64,000 nt of DNA from Caecitellus pseudoparvulus (taxonomy: Eukaryota > Bigyra: Bicosoecida): NCBI GenBank assembly GCA_965644315.1, contig CBFFRQ010000068.1, positions 372,001 through 436,000 of the forward strand. The letters are read 5' to 3'. Positions 1 through 12,000 of this stretch are shown here, piece by piece. Under the pieces are notes generated by a model. The model saw only the letters and a list, made by a program, of their open reading frames with translations. It ran no database searches and was not told the DNA's origin. Numbering within the stretch: position 1 is the stretch's first letter; each line of letters opens with the position of its first letter. A program made the position numbers and the translations under genes.

Positions 1-19
1 ACCTTGACATTGCGGCGCC

Positions 20-3000
20 ATGTCGCACAGCGACGCTGCAGTGCGGGCAGCTGCCCTCGCCCCAGGCGCGGGGCCTGAAGAGCTCTCCGCCGCCTTCGCG
101 ACGCTGCTTGCCGCGGAAGCCAGTGCCATCGCGCAGCCAGCGCTGGGCCTGCACCCGTCAACGTACGCCCTGCTGGCCGAGCGAGCAGTGAGCGCAGAGG
201 AGTATGGCCTGGCCAAGGCCATCATTGCCAAGTTCATGTTCAAGGAGCCTGCGCGGGACCAGGTGCGTGGCAGGACGGGGCAAGCTGGCGGGTGAAAACG
301 CCCGCCACCTCAATAACCGCAGGTGCACCCGTTGCACCGGCCCGCCGCCGCCGCCGCCGCACTGCCTTGCTGCACCACACTGCCTTGCTGCACGCCCACC
401 CTCGCAGTACTTCGTCCGGGCGCTGTTCATGCGGGGCCTGTGCGAGGTGGACGCAGCTGCGCACGTGACCGGCATCGCGGCCCTCAAAGGCAGCCTGCGG
501 GCCATCAGCAGCATCATGGGTGGGCTGACAGCAGCGCAGGCGCTGGGTGGGCCTTCTCATGCCTTTCTCATTTACAACGCCTCTGTCTTCCATTGGTACG
601 CCATGCGGCCGCTGTTCCGGCCAGGCGCGCACGAATTCGCGCTGCCGTCGCTGCGACGTGTCGTGCGTGCGCTGGAGGCGCTGCCGCCGTCCGACACGCC
701 CTGGCGCCTGCGCAATACGCTCGCCCTCGCCACCGCCCTGGACGCCGCTGGGCTCGTGGAGGAAGCTTCTGCCACTGTGAGTTCCGCACTGGGACTGCTG
801 CGGCACCTGCCACAGGGGGCCGGCCTCGCCGCTGGCCTGCGCACAAGTGCACTGCACTTGGCTGTGCACCTGGGCCGCAGCACGGGCGGCTTGGGTGGGG
901 GGGCCACCAGCGCTGCAGCAGCGGTCAAGGCCGCTGAGGAGGAGGCTGCGGAGGCGGGAGGGGGGGGGCGCGTGGCGGGCGCCGTACAACGCAGCATGCT
1001 GTTGACTCTGCAGGACCTGCGGTCGCGGCACGCGGCTGCGCTGCACCACCACCAGTGGCTGCAGGCGCAGCGGAGTCACGGAGGTGCGGAGGGTGGCACC
1101 ACTGCCGAGTCAGGTGGCGCCACTCGCCGCGGCTCAAAACGCTCCATGCGCTCCACCGGCTCAGCCCGCAGCAAGGGCGACAGCGGCATGGGGGGGAGCG
1201 GGACGGGGGTGGAGGGGGGCCTCACCCCCCTCCACCCCCCTCCGTACCCCCCCCTGACCTGGCGGAGGTGGAGGCCACCCTCACCCGCATCCTGCGCCAG
1301 GTGGACCCCGCCCTCGCCCGCGACTATCTAGCCCGCACCGACCCCGCCGCCAGCGCTGTGTTCTGGGAAGAACAGAAGGGCGCCGCCTTGGCGGGTGTCC
1401 AGAGCGGCGGACGGGGGGGGGGGTCCGACCCCCCCTCCGCCATGCTCCAGGCAGAGGCCCAGGATGCCGCCCTAGCCGCCCTGGCCGCCCCGGGTCCCCC
1501 CCCCGTCCTGGCCGCAGTCGCCCTCGTGGCTGCAGAGAGCGGTCTGGTGGACTTGGCAGGCCTGGTGTTGGCCCGTCTAGAGGGGGGGGGGCAGGCCCTT
1601 GCACCGGGGGATGCGGTGGCCATGGGTTTGGCCCAGGCGGCGCTGCTGAGCGGGGGCGGCGCGGCACCCGCTGAGGCGGTGGAGTGCCTGAAACGCATCA
1701 AGTCAGGGTCAGGCGCAAGCCGCGCCCTGTGTCGGGCCATTGCGCCACCCAGTGGCGGACATGGGCCCATCCTGCCCGCACAAGCCGCCGCCCCAGACGG
1801 AGTGCCGGACGGGGGGGTGGATCCGCACGTGCAGGTGGGGGCGGCATCCGCCCTGGACGCCGCCAAGGCTGGGGAGGCTGTCGACGAGGGTGGGCCCATG
1901 GCCCTCCTCACGTTGCCCCACCAGCACCGCCTGACGCCGGAGCAGGTGCACAGCGTGAACAGCCTCCGCCGCTTCGACGCGTTGGGCGCCCTGGACCGTG
2001 CCTTGGTCGTGGCGGCCCGGGCAAGTTCCGCAGATGCCGTGGAGGAGGTGGTTGTGGCCATGTGGAACACGCTGCTTCCTGTTCTCGGTGGCCCCCTCGC
2101 CCCCCACGCGTTGCGGTACGTGGAGAACGCAGCGGGGGCCCTGGCCACCACCGCCTCCACCGCCTTGCCCCTGCGTGCTGCGTTGCACTGCGAAGCTGCT
2201 GCGTTGCACGAGGCCGCTGGCGCCCTGACGAAGGCGGCGGACCACTTGGCGTCGGCACTGCTGCTGGACTACGGGCGAGTGGCGGCGGGGCTGGAGGGGG
2301 CGGCGTGTGGCGCCATGGGCAGCGGCCTGGGCCCACATGATGACTCGGGGACCCTGGTGCGTTTCGGAGCAGAGGCGCCCACCCTGGCGCTCACGGCGGG
2401 GGGCGAGGTGGAGCACAAGGAGGGGGGGGAGGGGGGGTCTGCTCCCCCCCCTCCCCCCACGGGGTCCGACCTCCTCACTGCCCTGCGAACTCTGGCCGCG
2501 GCGGCGGGGGAGGGGCGGTACCCCAACGTGTACACGGGGGTGGATGCGGTGGGGGGGGATGAGGGGGGGTCGCCCGCCCCCCGCTCCAAGCCCAGCAGTC
2601 GCAAGGGTTCCCCCCGGCCCCAGGACGGGGGTGGGGAGGCGGGGTCCGCTGTGGCCCCAGCTGGGGCGGCGGTGGTGCCGTTGCCGCTGGCGGGGCGGGC
2701 AGGTGGGCCCACCCCTCCGCAGGCCCCGGGTGATGAGGACGCCGACGGCGTCGTGGCCGTGTCGACAGATGGTGAGGACAGCGGGGAGGAGGGGGGTGGA
2801 GGGGGGGGTCCGACACCCCTCCCGCCCGCCCTGCTGGCCGCGGTGACACAGCACATGGGCCTGCTGGATGCGGGGAGTGGGCCCACCCCGCCCTGGCTGG
2901 CGGACGGCACTGCAGATGCGTCCGTGTCTCGTGTCCTGGACCGGCACCTGCTGCCGCGAGCTCAGGTCGTGCGCCTGGCCACGGCAGTGTACGAGAGCGC

Positions 3001-6000
3001 CGAGTCACCGCTGGACATTGCTGCGTTGGCGTTGCACCGCGCGGAAACCGCCAAGTCGCCCTCTGCTGCGTTGCCAGAAGTCAACACCGCGCTCTCTGCG
3101 TTGCAGCAGGCTGCAGCGGGGGCCGAGGCGGCGGGGGGTGGGCCCACCCTTGCGTGGTTGTGCGGAGCTGGCGGGGATGGAGACGCCGACGCGCCCCCCC
3201 TGCACACCCCCCTGCCCCCATACGAAGACCGCCCGTGGGGTGAGGTGGGGGGCGCCCCCCTCCGGCGCATGCACCGCCTATGGGCCAAGCTAGCCCGCGC
3301 CGCACTGGGGGTGGGGCTGCTGGGGGTGGTGCGCCGGGCAGCGCAGGTGCACCGGCGGGTGAGGTGGAACACGGAACACAGTCGTGACGCCGCACTGGAG
3401 CAGGCGGAGGTGGAGTTGGTGTTGGCAGACGCCTTTGCTGCCGTGTTCTGCCACGTGGTGGCTGAGGGCGCTGATGGCGCCGTGATGCGGGGGTGTGCTG
3501 GGCAGCTTACGAGTCTGGGGGAGGGGACCCGGGCGGCGGAGGTACTGCGGCGGGGGGGTGGGCCGGGTGTTCCGCGTTCCGCGCTGACCATCCGCCCCGC
3601 TGAGGTGTTCGCAGCCACGGGGGCAGAGCGGAACAGAGTCAGCCTTGGCGTGGCTTCACGCCCAGGCACAGTGGGCCCAGGGGAGGGGGGTCCCCCCCCC
3701 CTGGACCTCACCCCCGCCCCCCCCTCCTCCCAAGCCCAGGACAGCGCCTTCGACGGCATCGGTCGCCTGCGGCCGTCTGCTGCTGCTGCGTTGCTGCGGG
3801 GGGAGTTGAGCCTGGGCCCAGCCCCCGACGCCGCGACGTGGCGGGGGCAGGCGCTGGGGCGGGCTGTTCTGCCTGGATTTTCTGTTCCGGGCACGCCCCC
3901 CGCCGTGGAGGCTGCGAAGGAGGGCCTGGTGGTGTGTCTCGCCCACGCCATGCGGCGGGGGGTGGCGCTGGGCAGCGCGTGGCTGGTGGACAGTGCCGCT
4001 GTGCGACTGTGGAACACACACCTGGCCGTGTGGCGGGGCGCGGGGGGGGAGGGGGGGGGTGTTCCGGGTGACGCCACCCCCCCCGCGCCTGCCCTGGAGT
4101 CGGGGCTGCCTGCCGAGGGTGATGCGGTGGTGATGGCGGCAGCCCCAGGGGGGGGCGATGCGAGGTACGGCGCCAGTGCGGGGTGTCCCCCCGCCATGTC
4201 GGTCGCACTGCGGCAAGCCCTCGCCCTGGCGACCGTCGCGCTGCCCGCCGTCGGCAGTGCGAACACTGCCCTCATGTGCAAGCTGGCAGAGGCGGGGGCG
4301 GGGGCTGCGGAAGTTGCCGGGTGTTCCGCGCTGGCGTCCGGGGATGAGGGCGGAGCGCGAACAGAGTGGACCCGCGCGGTGGAGCTGGCGAGTCACCCCC
4401 TGCTGGCCACAGTGGGCAGCTTCGTGTGGGGCGGGGGGGGGCGCACCGACGGCGTGGCAGTGGGGCGCACCCCCCTTGCACCCCCCTCCGCGGGGGCCAA
4501 GGAAGGGCGGGGGGGGGCGCCGCACGGCGTGGAGGACCCCCCCCCGCCGGGGGTGCCGAGGGTGGGGGGGGGGCTGGACCCCCCCTGGACCTTCCCACCG
4601 CCCTGTGCATGCCTGGACCGCAAGCCTACGCGCCGGGGGCAGGGTTTGAACCCAGCCCCCCCCCCACCCCCCTGCAAACCCTGCCCCTGCTGGGGGCCAT
4701 GGGTCGCCTGCGACTGCGGCTGGCACTGCTGGGGGGAGGGGGGGCTGACGCGGCCGTGGAGGCTGCCATGGGCGGCTTCACGGAGCTGTCGGTGGATGCG
4801 GCCCAGGCGCTCGTGTCGGGCGGGTCCAGCATGGGGGCGGACATGGTGGAGGGGGGGGTGGATGGGGGGTCCCCCGCCCTGGCCGCCGTGGCCGGGGCCT
4901 TGGCGGCGGCGGAAGCCGCGACGGCCGCCCAGCCCGCCGCGGCGGTGACTCTCGCGGTGGGCCCAGGGGCCGCCCGCATCAAGGCCGCATCAGGCGGCGC
5001 CCTCGGCGGCGGCGACGCCCTGCTGGCACCCCCCCTCACCAGCACCCCCGGCGGGCTCCCCCCCGCCCTGCCCCGTGCAGCGCAGCGCCTGGCCCTGGTG
5101 GGGGCCCTGCGGAATTTGCCCCAGGCGGCCCTGGAGCTGGGGCTGCCGGAACACCTCGTGCGGGGGCTGGGCCTGCCGCAGGGGGCGGCGCCAGGGGGGG
5201 GTGACGGCACTGCCTCCCCCCCCCGCTCCGCACGCAGCAGCAGCAGCAGCAGCAGCAAGAAGGGCGCCCCCACATCCCCCACTGCCCCCAGCCTGGGCAA
5301 AGCAGTGACGAGCTGTGTGGGGGCGTCGGCTGCTGCGTTGGCGCAGCTGGCGGCTGCTGCGTTGGCGCGGGTGCCGCCTGGCTCCTCTCCCGACATTGTG
5401 CTTGCGAGCGTGGGATCAGGAGGAGGGGGGGCTGGCAAGGGGGGGGGTCCAGGGGGGTGCAAGTGGTGCCACCACGCCCAAGAGCAGCAGCGGCGGCGGC
5501 GGCGGCGGCACATCCACCCACGTCGCCGCGGTGAAACGCGCCATCGCCCTGCGCCTGCGGGGGCGCGGAGGGGTGTATGGGGGGGGGTTGGACACCCCTG
5601 CCCCCCGCACAGACACCGCCCTCCTCCTGGCCACCGCCTGCGCTTGGTCCGACGAGGCCCTCGTGCTGGCATCCCAGCTGTGGGCACGTGTGGCGGTCGC
5701 TGCGACGGCGGGGTGGGACCTCGCCCCCGCCGCCCGGGCCGCTGCCGCCGCCCTGTCCCTGGTGCCCGCGGAGCCCGCACGGCAGGCCCAGCTGGGGCGC
5801 GTGGGGGGGGGGGGCTCTGTCTTCACCTGGTGGGCCCTGGCTTGCAAGGCGTGGGGGGAGGCCACTCTCGCCCTCATCCCTGCGAGGGCGGTGGCGTCGG
5901 GGGTGGGCCAGGTGGCGGCCGCCGGAGGGGGGGGGTCCCACGCCCCTCACTCCAGCGGCACCCCCCGATCCAAGACTGGCGGCGGCGGCGGCGGCCGCAG

Positions 6001-9000
6001 CAGCAGCAGCAGCAACACCCCCAAGCGAGGGAAGGGGGGGGGTGCAGGGGGGGGTCTCTCCGCCGGCCTGACGCCGCTGGGCGTGGAGGCGGGCGGCCTG
6101 TCCCGCTCGACAGAGGACTCTGTGCGGGGGCTGGCGGCGTTCAAACTGGTGCAGGGCGCGCAGTGGGCAGCAAGTGCTGGGCATTTGCCCCTGCTCACCT
6201 CCATCCTCGCCACCGCCCAGGCCGGCCTGGCGCCCCTGCTGGGCAACCCTGTCACGCGGGCGTCTGTGCGGGACCACGTGCGGCGCCTGGTGGGGGCGCT
6301 GCGCACGATCTTGGGTCGTGCAGGGGCCGGCCCCCTGCCCCCCCCCACCGCCGCCGTGGCAGGGGACCTGTACCACACCCTCCTCGTCTGCTACGCGGAT
6401 GTGGGGGAGGACGCCCTGGGGCTGGCCGTGGCGGAGGACGCCTTCGCGCTGCTGCCCAAGTCGGAACACGGAAAACTGTGGCCCTCCCGTGTCGTGTTCC
6501 AGGCGCGCCTGGGGCACGACGTCGCGCAGGGGCTGCAGGCGCTGCGACTGCAGATGCAGCGGGGGGAGGGTGGGCCCACCGCCCGTCGCGGGCTGGGGCA
6601 ATCGGACCCCGCCCTCCTGGGGCGCCTGTGGCTGTCCCTGGCGGGGGCGGCATCCGCCCCTGCCGACCAGCTGTCAGCGCTGGTGTCCGCTCTGGAGGTT
6701 ACACAGGGCACCTTTGCCCGGGTGCACGCCTGGCTGGCCCTGGCGGTGTGGGCGGGCAAGTACCGCCTGCCTGCCTCTGAGGCGCGGGATGCGTTGCATG
6801 CGGCGGCCGACATCCTACTTGAGGTCGTGCGTCCGACGGCCGGCGCCCCCCTGGGCGACGACGACGAGGGGGAGGCGGCGGAGGGGGGGGGTGGGGACGC
6901 TGCGTCGTCCATTTGGGACGGCGCCTCCACCAGTCGGGGGGGTAGCGATTTCCGCAACAGGGCGCCGATGAGTCAGCGTGGTGGGCCCACCACCCTGCGC
7001 CTGGGCTCCGTGGCCAGCACAGTCGCCTCGTCCGTCGTGTCGGGGGCAGGCGGCGTGGGGAGCGACTGGCCCGCCCAGGGCGACGTGTCGCACTGCGACC
7101 TGCTGTGTCGCACCTTCACGTCGCTGGCGACGCTGGCCCCCAGTGCGCCCCAGCGCCTGCACTACGCGCGGTCGGCGGTGTACATGGTGGAGATGGTGTG
7201 GGGGATGGGCGCCGCGACGTCAGATCGCGTCGCTGCCGCCCGCCGCTTCGGGGCCATGTCCCCCCCTCAGCGCGCCGCCATCCGCTCCGGCCCAGGGGGG
7301 TACGACTGGTGGGTGGAGGAGCAGGTGGCCGCGGGGGCGCCGCATGCTGTGCCGGCAAGTGGCGATGAGTGGGTGGCCCGCCTGGAGGGGGTGGCTCTGC
7401 ACCCCTGGTGGGGGTGTCTGCCAGCCCCCCCTGCACCCCCCTCCGGGCATGCGGGTGAGGTGGAGGGGGGGGGGTCGGCACCCCCCTGCACCCCCCTCCC
7501 GGACCTCCCTGGCGCGGCGGTGCTGCCCCCCGCCAACATGCCGGGAGGGGAGGGCTGGGTGTTCTTCGTTGAGCCGGAACACGTGCCGGCCGACACCCCC
7601 TCCCCCTTCCGGCCGCCCTCCTCCGCCGACGCGAGTGGGGCGGTGTCCGCTCGGTCGGGGCGGGTCGCTGCGACCACCACCGCCTTCGGCTCAGGCAGGG
7701 CGGGGGTGGGTGCCGTGGGTGACTCTGCCGCCCACAGCACAGGGTGGACCCCCTGGCCTGCGCCCCAGCCCACCCTGCAGGCGGCACACCATGCAGCACT
7801 GGTGGCCAGTTGGCGGGGCGTGCCGCCAGAGCAGGCCAAGTGGGCACCCACCTCCACCGCCCTGGCCCAGCCCACCGCCACACTGCACGCCCTGTTGCAA
7901 TTGGCGGGCATGTTGATGGCTGAGGGGGAGGTGGCGGGTGCGGCGCCGGTGCTGTTGCTGGCGCTGCACGTGGCCGATGGCGTGGTGGGCCGGCGCATTC
8001 CGAATTCCGCAGTGGCCCTCGCGGCGCCGTCCCTGTTCGTGCGATGTGTCATCGTGCAGTGGTGCGACGCCGCCGGACTCCTCACCGCCAGCGCTGTCCT
8101 GCGACGGGCCATCGGGCTGGCCACGGGAGCCCTGCCGGCGAGCCTGCACCCGGCTGCGCAGGTCGCAGCGACCATGCTTGCGACCCAGCCCGACGACGAC
8201 GAGGGCACCGCCAAGGACAAGTCCGCAGGGGGGTCCACCCCACGAGGGAGGGGGGCGGACCCCCCTGCCCTGGTGGTCAGCGCTGACTTGACCCTGCCCC
8301 TGCCAGGCGGCGTTGACTCGGCCACGGCCCGCAACGCAGCAGGTGCCGCCGCAGCAGTGGCGTCAGGGAGTGCGCCGTTGCTGGGAGGGGGTGTGGGGGG
8401 GGGTCCCCCCCCCTCCGAAGTCGCCGCCTTCGAGGGGGAGGTGTCCCTGTGGGAGACCCACAAGGCCCGGGGGGGTGCGGGGGGGGGCTCCTCCGCCCTC
8501 TCCGTCGTGCGGGAGCAAGAGGCGAGGGGGGGTCAGCCCCCCCCCCTCGCCCTGCGCCCCGTCTCCGCCACCTCCTCCGAGATGGACGTGCACTGCCTGT
8601 GGAACGACATCGCCGTGGCCGCGGCGGGCGCCGGCAACGCAGCAGCGGCCGCAGCGTGGCTGGCCCCCGCCACCCGCCACGCCCGCGCCTTCGACGACGC
8701 CGAGTGCCTGGCCCGCGCGGCTGTGCTGCGGGCCGCATGCGACCATGCGGGAGGAAACGCCCTGGCGGCGGTGCGGGGCGCGGCGGCGGCGCTGGCAGCC
8801 TTCACCCGGCACTCGGCGCACGACCTGACATCGCACGCCGACCTCCGCGCCGTGGGCGAGTTGTCGCAGGTGGCGCCCACCCCCCTGGCCAGGGTGGGGG
8901 AGGCGTTTGCGCGGGGCATGTCGGGGCGACCCCCCCTGCACCCCCCTGGCTCAGCCTCTGTGGGGCTGTGGGAGGGGGGCGTCATGCTGCTGGGGGATGC

Positions 9001-12000
9001 GCTGGTGTGGGCGGGACACCGGGGGGAGTGCCTGCCCCTGCTGCAGGTCGCTGCGACCGCCTGCGAGCAGGCCGCCCGCCCCCATGTCCTGGACATGCCC
9101 CGCGCTCTCGGCGCCGCCGCGGTCGCAGGCGACGCCGCCAAGCGCAACGCAGCAGCCCTCGCCAAAGTCATGTCCATGGGCTCAGCAGCAGGCATGGCCC
9201 TGGCCACAGCGGCAGCTGAGGCGGCGGCGGCGGAAGAAGCGGCGGCGGCGGAAGCGGCGGCGGCGGCCGCCAAGGTGCCGCCTGCGCTGACGCTGCCGCC
9301 GGGCGTGTTGCGGAATTTGACGACGCCCCCCCCCGCCGCCCTCGCCCTGGCCACGGGGACCCTGTCCCACGCGCAGGCAGCAGCAGCCCTGGGCTGGGGG
9401 GGCGGCAGGGGGGGTGCATCCGGGAGGGGGGGGTCAGGGGCTGTCGCCGCGGCAGCGGCAGCAGCAGAGGCGGCGGGGGTGGCAGCTGCCGCAGCCGTCG
9501 CACCAGTGCCGATGCCGCCGCCGTCCCCTGCTCACCGGCACGCGCCACTGCCACCCGCCCTGACGCCTGCTGCGGAGGGTGGGCCCACTCCTTCCGCTGC
9601 AGCCGCAGACGCGTCAGGCGGCACAGTGCACCTGGATGCCATGGTAGCTGCGGTGCGCCTGCACTCTGTTCTGGGTGTGTTCCTGGCTGGCGTCGCCTGC
9701 AGCACGCGAAAGGCAGGGTCGGACACCTGGCGCGGCGAGTGGGCCCATGCGTGCGCCCACCACCTCCGCGCCGTCGCCCTGGCCCAAGCCTTCGGCATGC
9801 GGGCGCCACTGGTGCAGGCTTGCCTGGCGTTCGCTGGGGACCTGGTGGGTCTCCCGGGGGGGGATGTCACCTGGCCTGCGGATGCGTGGCGGGGCAGGGC
9901 GGAGGGGGTGACGGCGCGACCTGGCATCGGGCAGCCGGGTGGGCCTGCGACCTGGTCCCTTGCGACCTCTGGGCCCACCACGTTCGCCCATGCAGTCACC
10001 CGTGGGCCCACCACCCGCGCCCTCCTGGCAGCCACCCGCACCCGTGTCGCCGCCCTGGGGGACGCCGTGTCCCTGCTGCGTTTCGCGCTTGACTCCGTCG
10101 CCACGCCGTGGGCAGATGCCACGTCCCTGCCCCTGCGTGGCTCCCGCACCACTCCTGCCGCGGGCATGGTGTTGCAGTTGCAGTGTGCGCTGGCTGACGC
10201 CGTGTTACTGGCCAGTGCAGTGCAGGTGCAGGCGGCCCTGGCGGCGGAGGCTGCGTTGCTGAGTGCAACGCAGCACGACCCGCTGGCCATGTTCTTGCGA
10301 GCGCAGGGGGGCAGTGCGGGTGAAGTGCTGGCCAGCGTGGCAGCGGCGGCGGCGGCGGCGGAGGGGGGGGTGGCAGGGCGAGGAGGGGGGGGGGACCTCA
10401 GCCCCCGTGCCAGGCCCGGGTCCGGATCCACGACACGCCCCCCCCCCCTGCCGGGGATCGAAGGGGGGGCAGGGGGCGGGGAGGAGGATGCCCCCGTGGT
10501 CCTGCGGCCGTCATGGGCCCACCTCGCGGTGGCAGTGGCCCAGGCCGCCTTGGCTGCTGCGGGGCATAGCCCCACCGCCCGCGCACCCGCCCTGGCACGT
10601 GCTGGACTCACGCTTGCCTGGGCGGCCTCTGGTGCGTTGGCAGGGGCGGTGGGGGGGACGTGTGCCGTGCTGGGGGAGGGGGAGGTGCCCCCCCCCCCCA
10701 CAGAGCAGGCCCAGCTGACCCTGGGAGAAGAGGGGGGGGACACCGCCCCCCTGCCCCTGGCGGATGTCGTGTGGTGGCGGCGGGATGTACCCGGCGCACC
10801 CCCCGTCGCTCTGCGCGTGAGGGGGGGTGGCGTCCCCGGGGACACCTCCACCCCCACCTCTGCCGGTGGTGGAGCCAAGGCGTCAGGTCGCAAGAAGGGG
10901 AAGGGGGGGGGGGGCGAGGGGGGGGATGGAGCACCCCCCCTCGTGGTGGTGGGGGCCCCCCTGCCACCCCCACACCTGCGCCGGATCTCGCCCCCGGGGT
11001 GGGTGGACCCCTTGACCCCGGCAGACAGGCGGGGGGAGGGGTGGGCCCAGGGTGAGCCCACCCCTGACGCCCCCCGCCCCGCGACACCCCCGCCCTTCCT
11101 GCCGCTTGTGCAGCAGGCGGCAGAGGCCGCGCGATCTGAGCTCGCAAGTCTGGGTCTCCCCTGGGCTGACTCCCTCACAGCACTGCTGCTGGAGGGCTTG
11201 GACGAACACGGAACAGTGCGGGGTGTTCCGGTCGTGCATGGTGACGAAGGGGGGGTGTTGCTGGACGACGCGATGGGGGGCATGCCACCCCCCCCTCCAC
11301 CCCCCTCCTCCAAGGCCAGCACCCCCAAACGCGGCAAGGGGGGGGGTGGCCCCAAGGATGGACCGCCCCCTGCCCAGGAGGACATGTTCCGGCTCCCCGC
11401 CCACCGTGTTCCGACCGCCATCGACGCCACCGGCACGGCGGCACCCCCGTCCACCCCACTGCCCACCACCCTCACCCTCCTCGCACCCGCGGCCTTGAGC
11501 CAGAACACGCCTGCAGTCGGAACAGGCCTGGCCCACGCTGCCGTTCGCGCTGCAGCCGCCTGCTGTGAGTCAGCCGCGGAGGGGGGGTCAGATGGGGACG
11601 CCGCCCCCTCCACGTCGCGTGTAGACACTGCTGCGTTGTCGGAACAGCTGGGCGGCCTGGTCGCAGCTGCGACCGGCTGCGACCTGCCCCCCGCCACTGC
11701 GACCCTGCCCCGCGAGCTGGTCGCCCACCACACCCGCGCCCTGCACATGCTGCATGCGGCAGTGGCATTCGGAACAGCCCAGGGCGACTGGAACACCGTG
11801 GGGCATGCTGCATGGGGGCTGGTGGAGCTGTACGGCACGCTGGCCCCCACCCGTGCCGCCGCCGCCCTGGCCCTGTGGCAGGGCACCGTCGTGCGCTCCC
11901 GCCTGCTGGGCCTGCTGGTGGAGGCGGGGCGGGATGCGGATGCCAAGACGAATGCCGTGCAGACGGGAGGGGGGGGGGGCGACGCCGTCATGGGGGGGTG

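Noticed and set aside
9532-11991. An 819-codon open frame antisense to CFAP46
   Set aside because: Ala/Pro/Arg-rich composition without any motif; typical of the antisense of GC-rich coding DNA.
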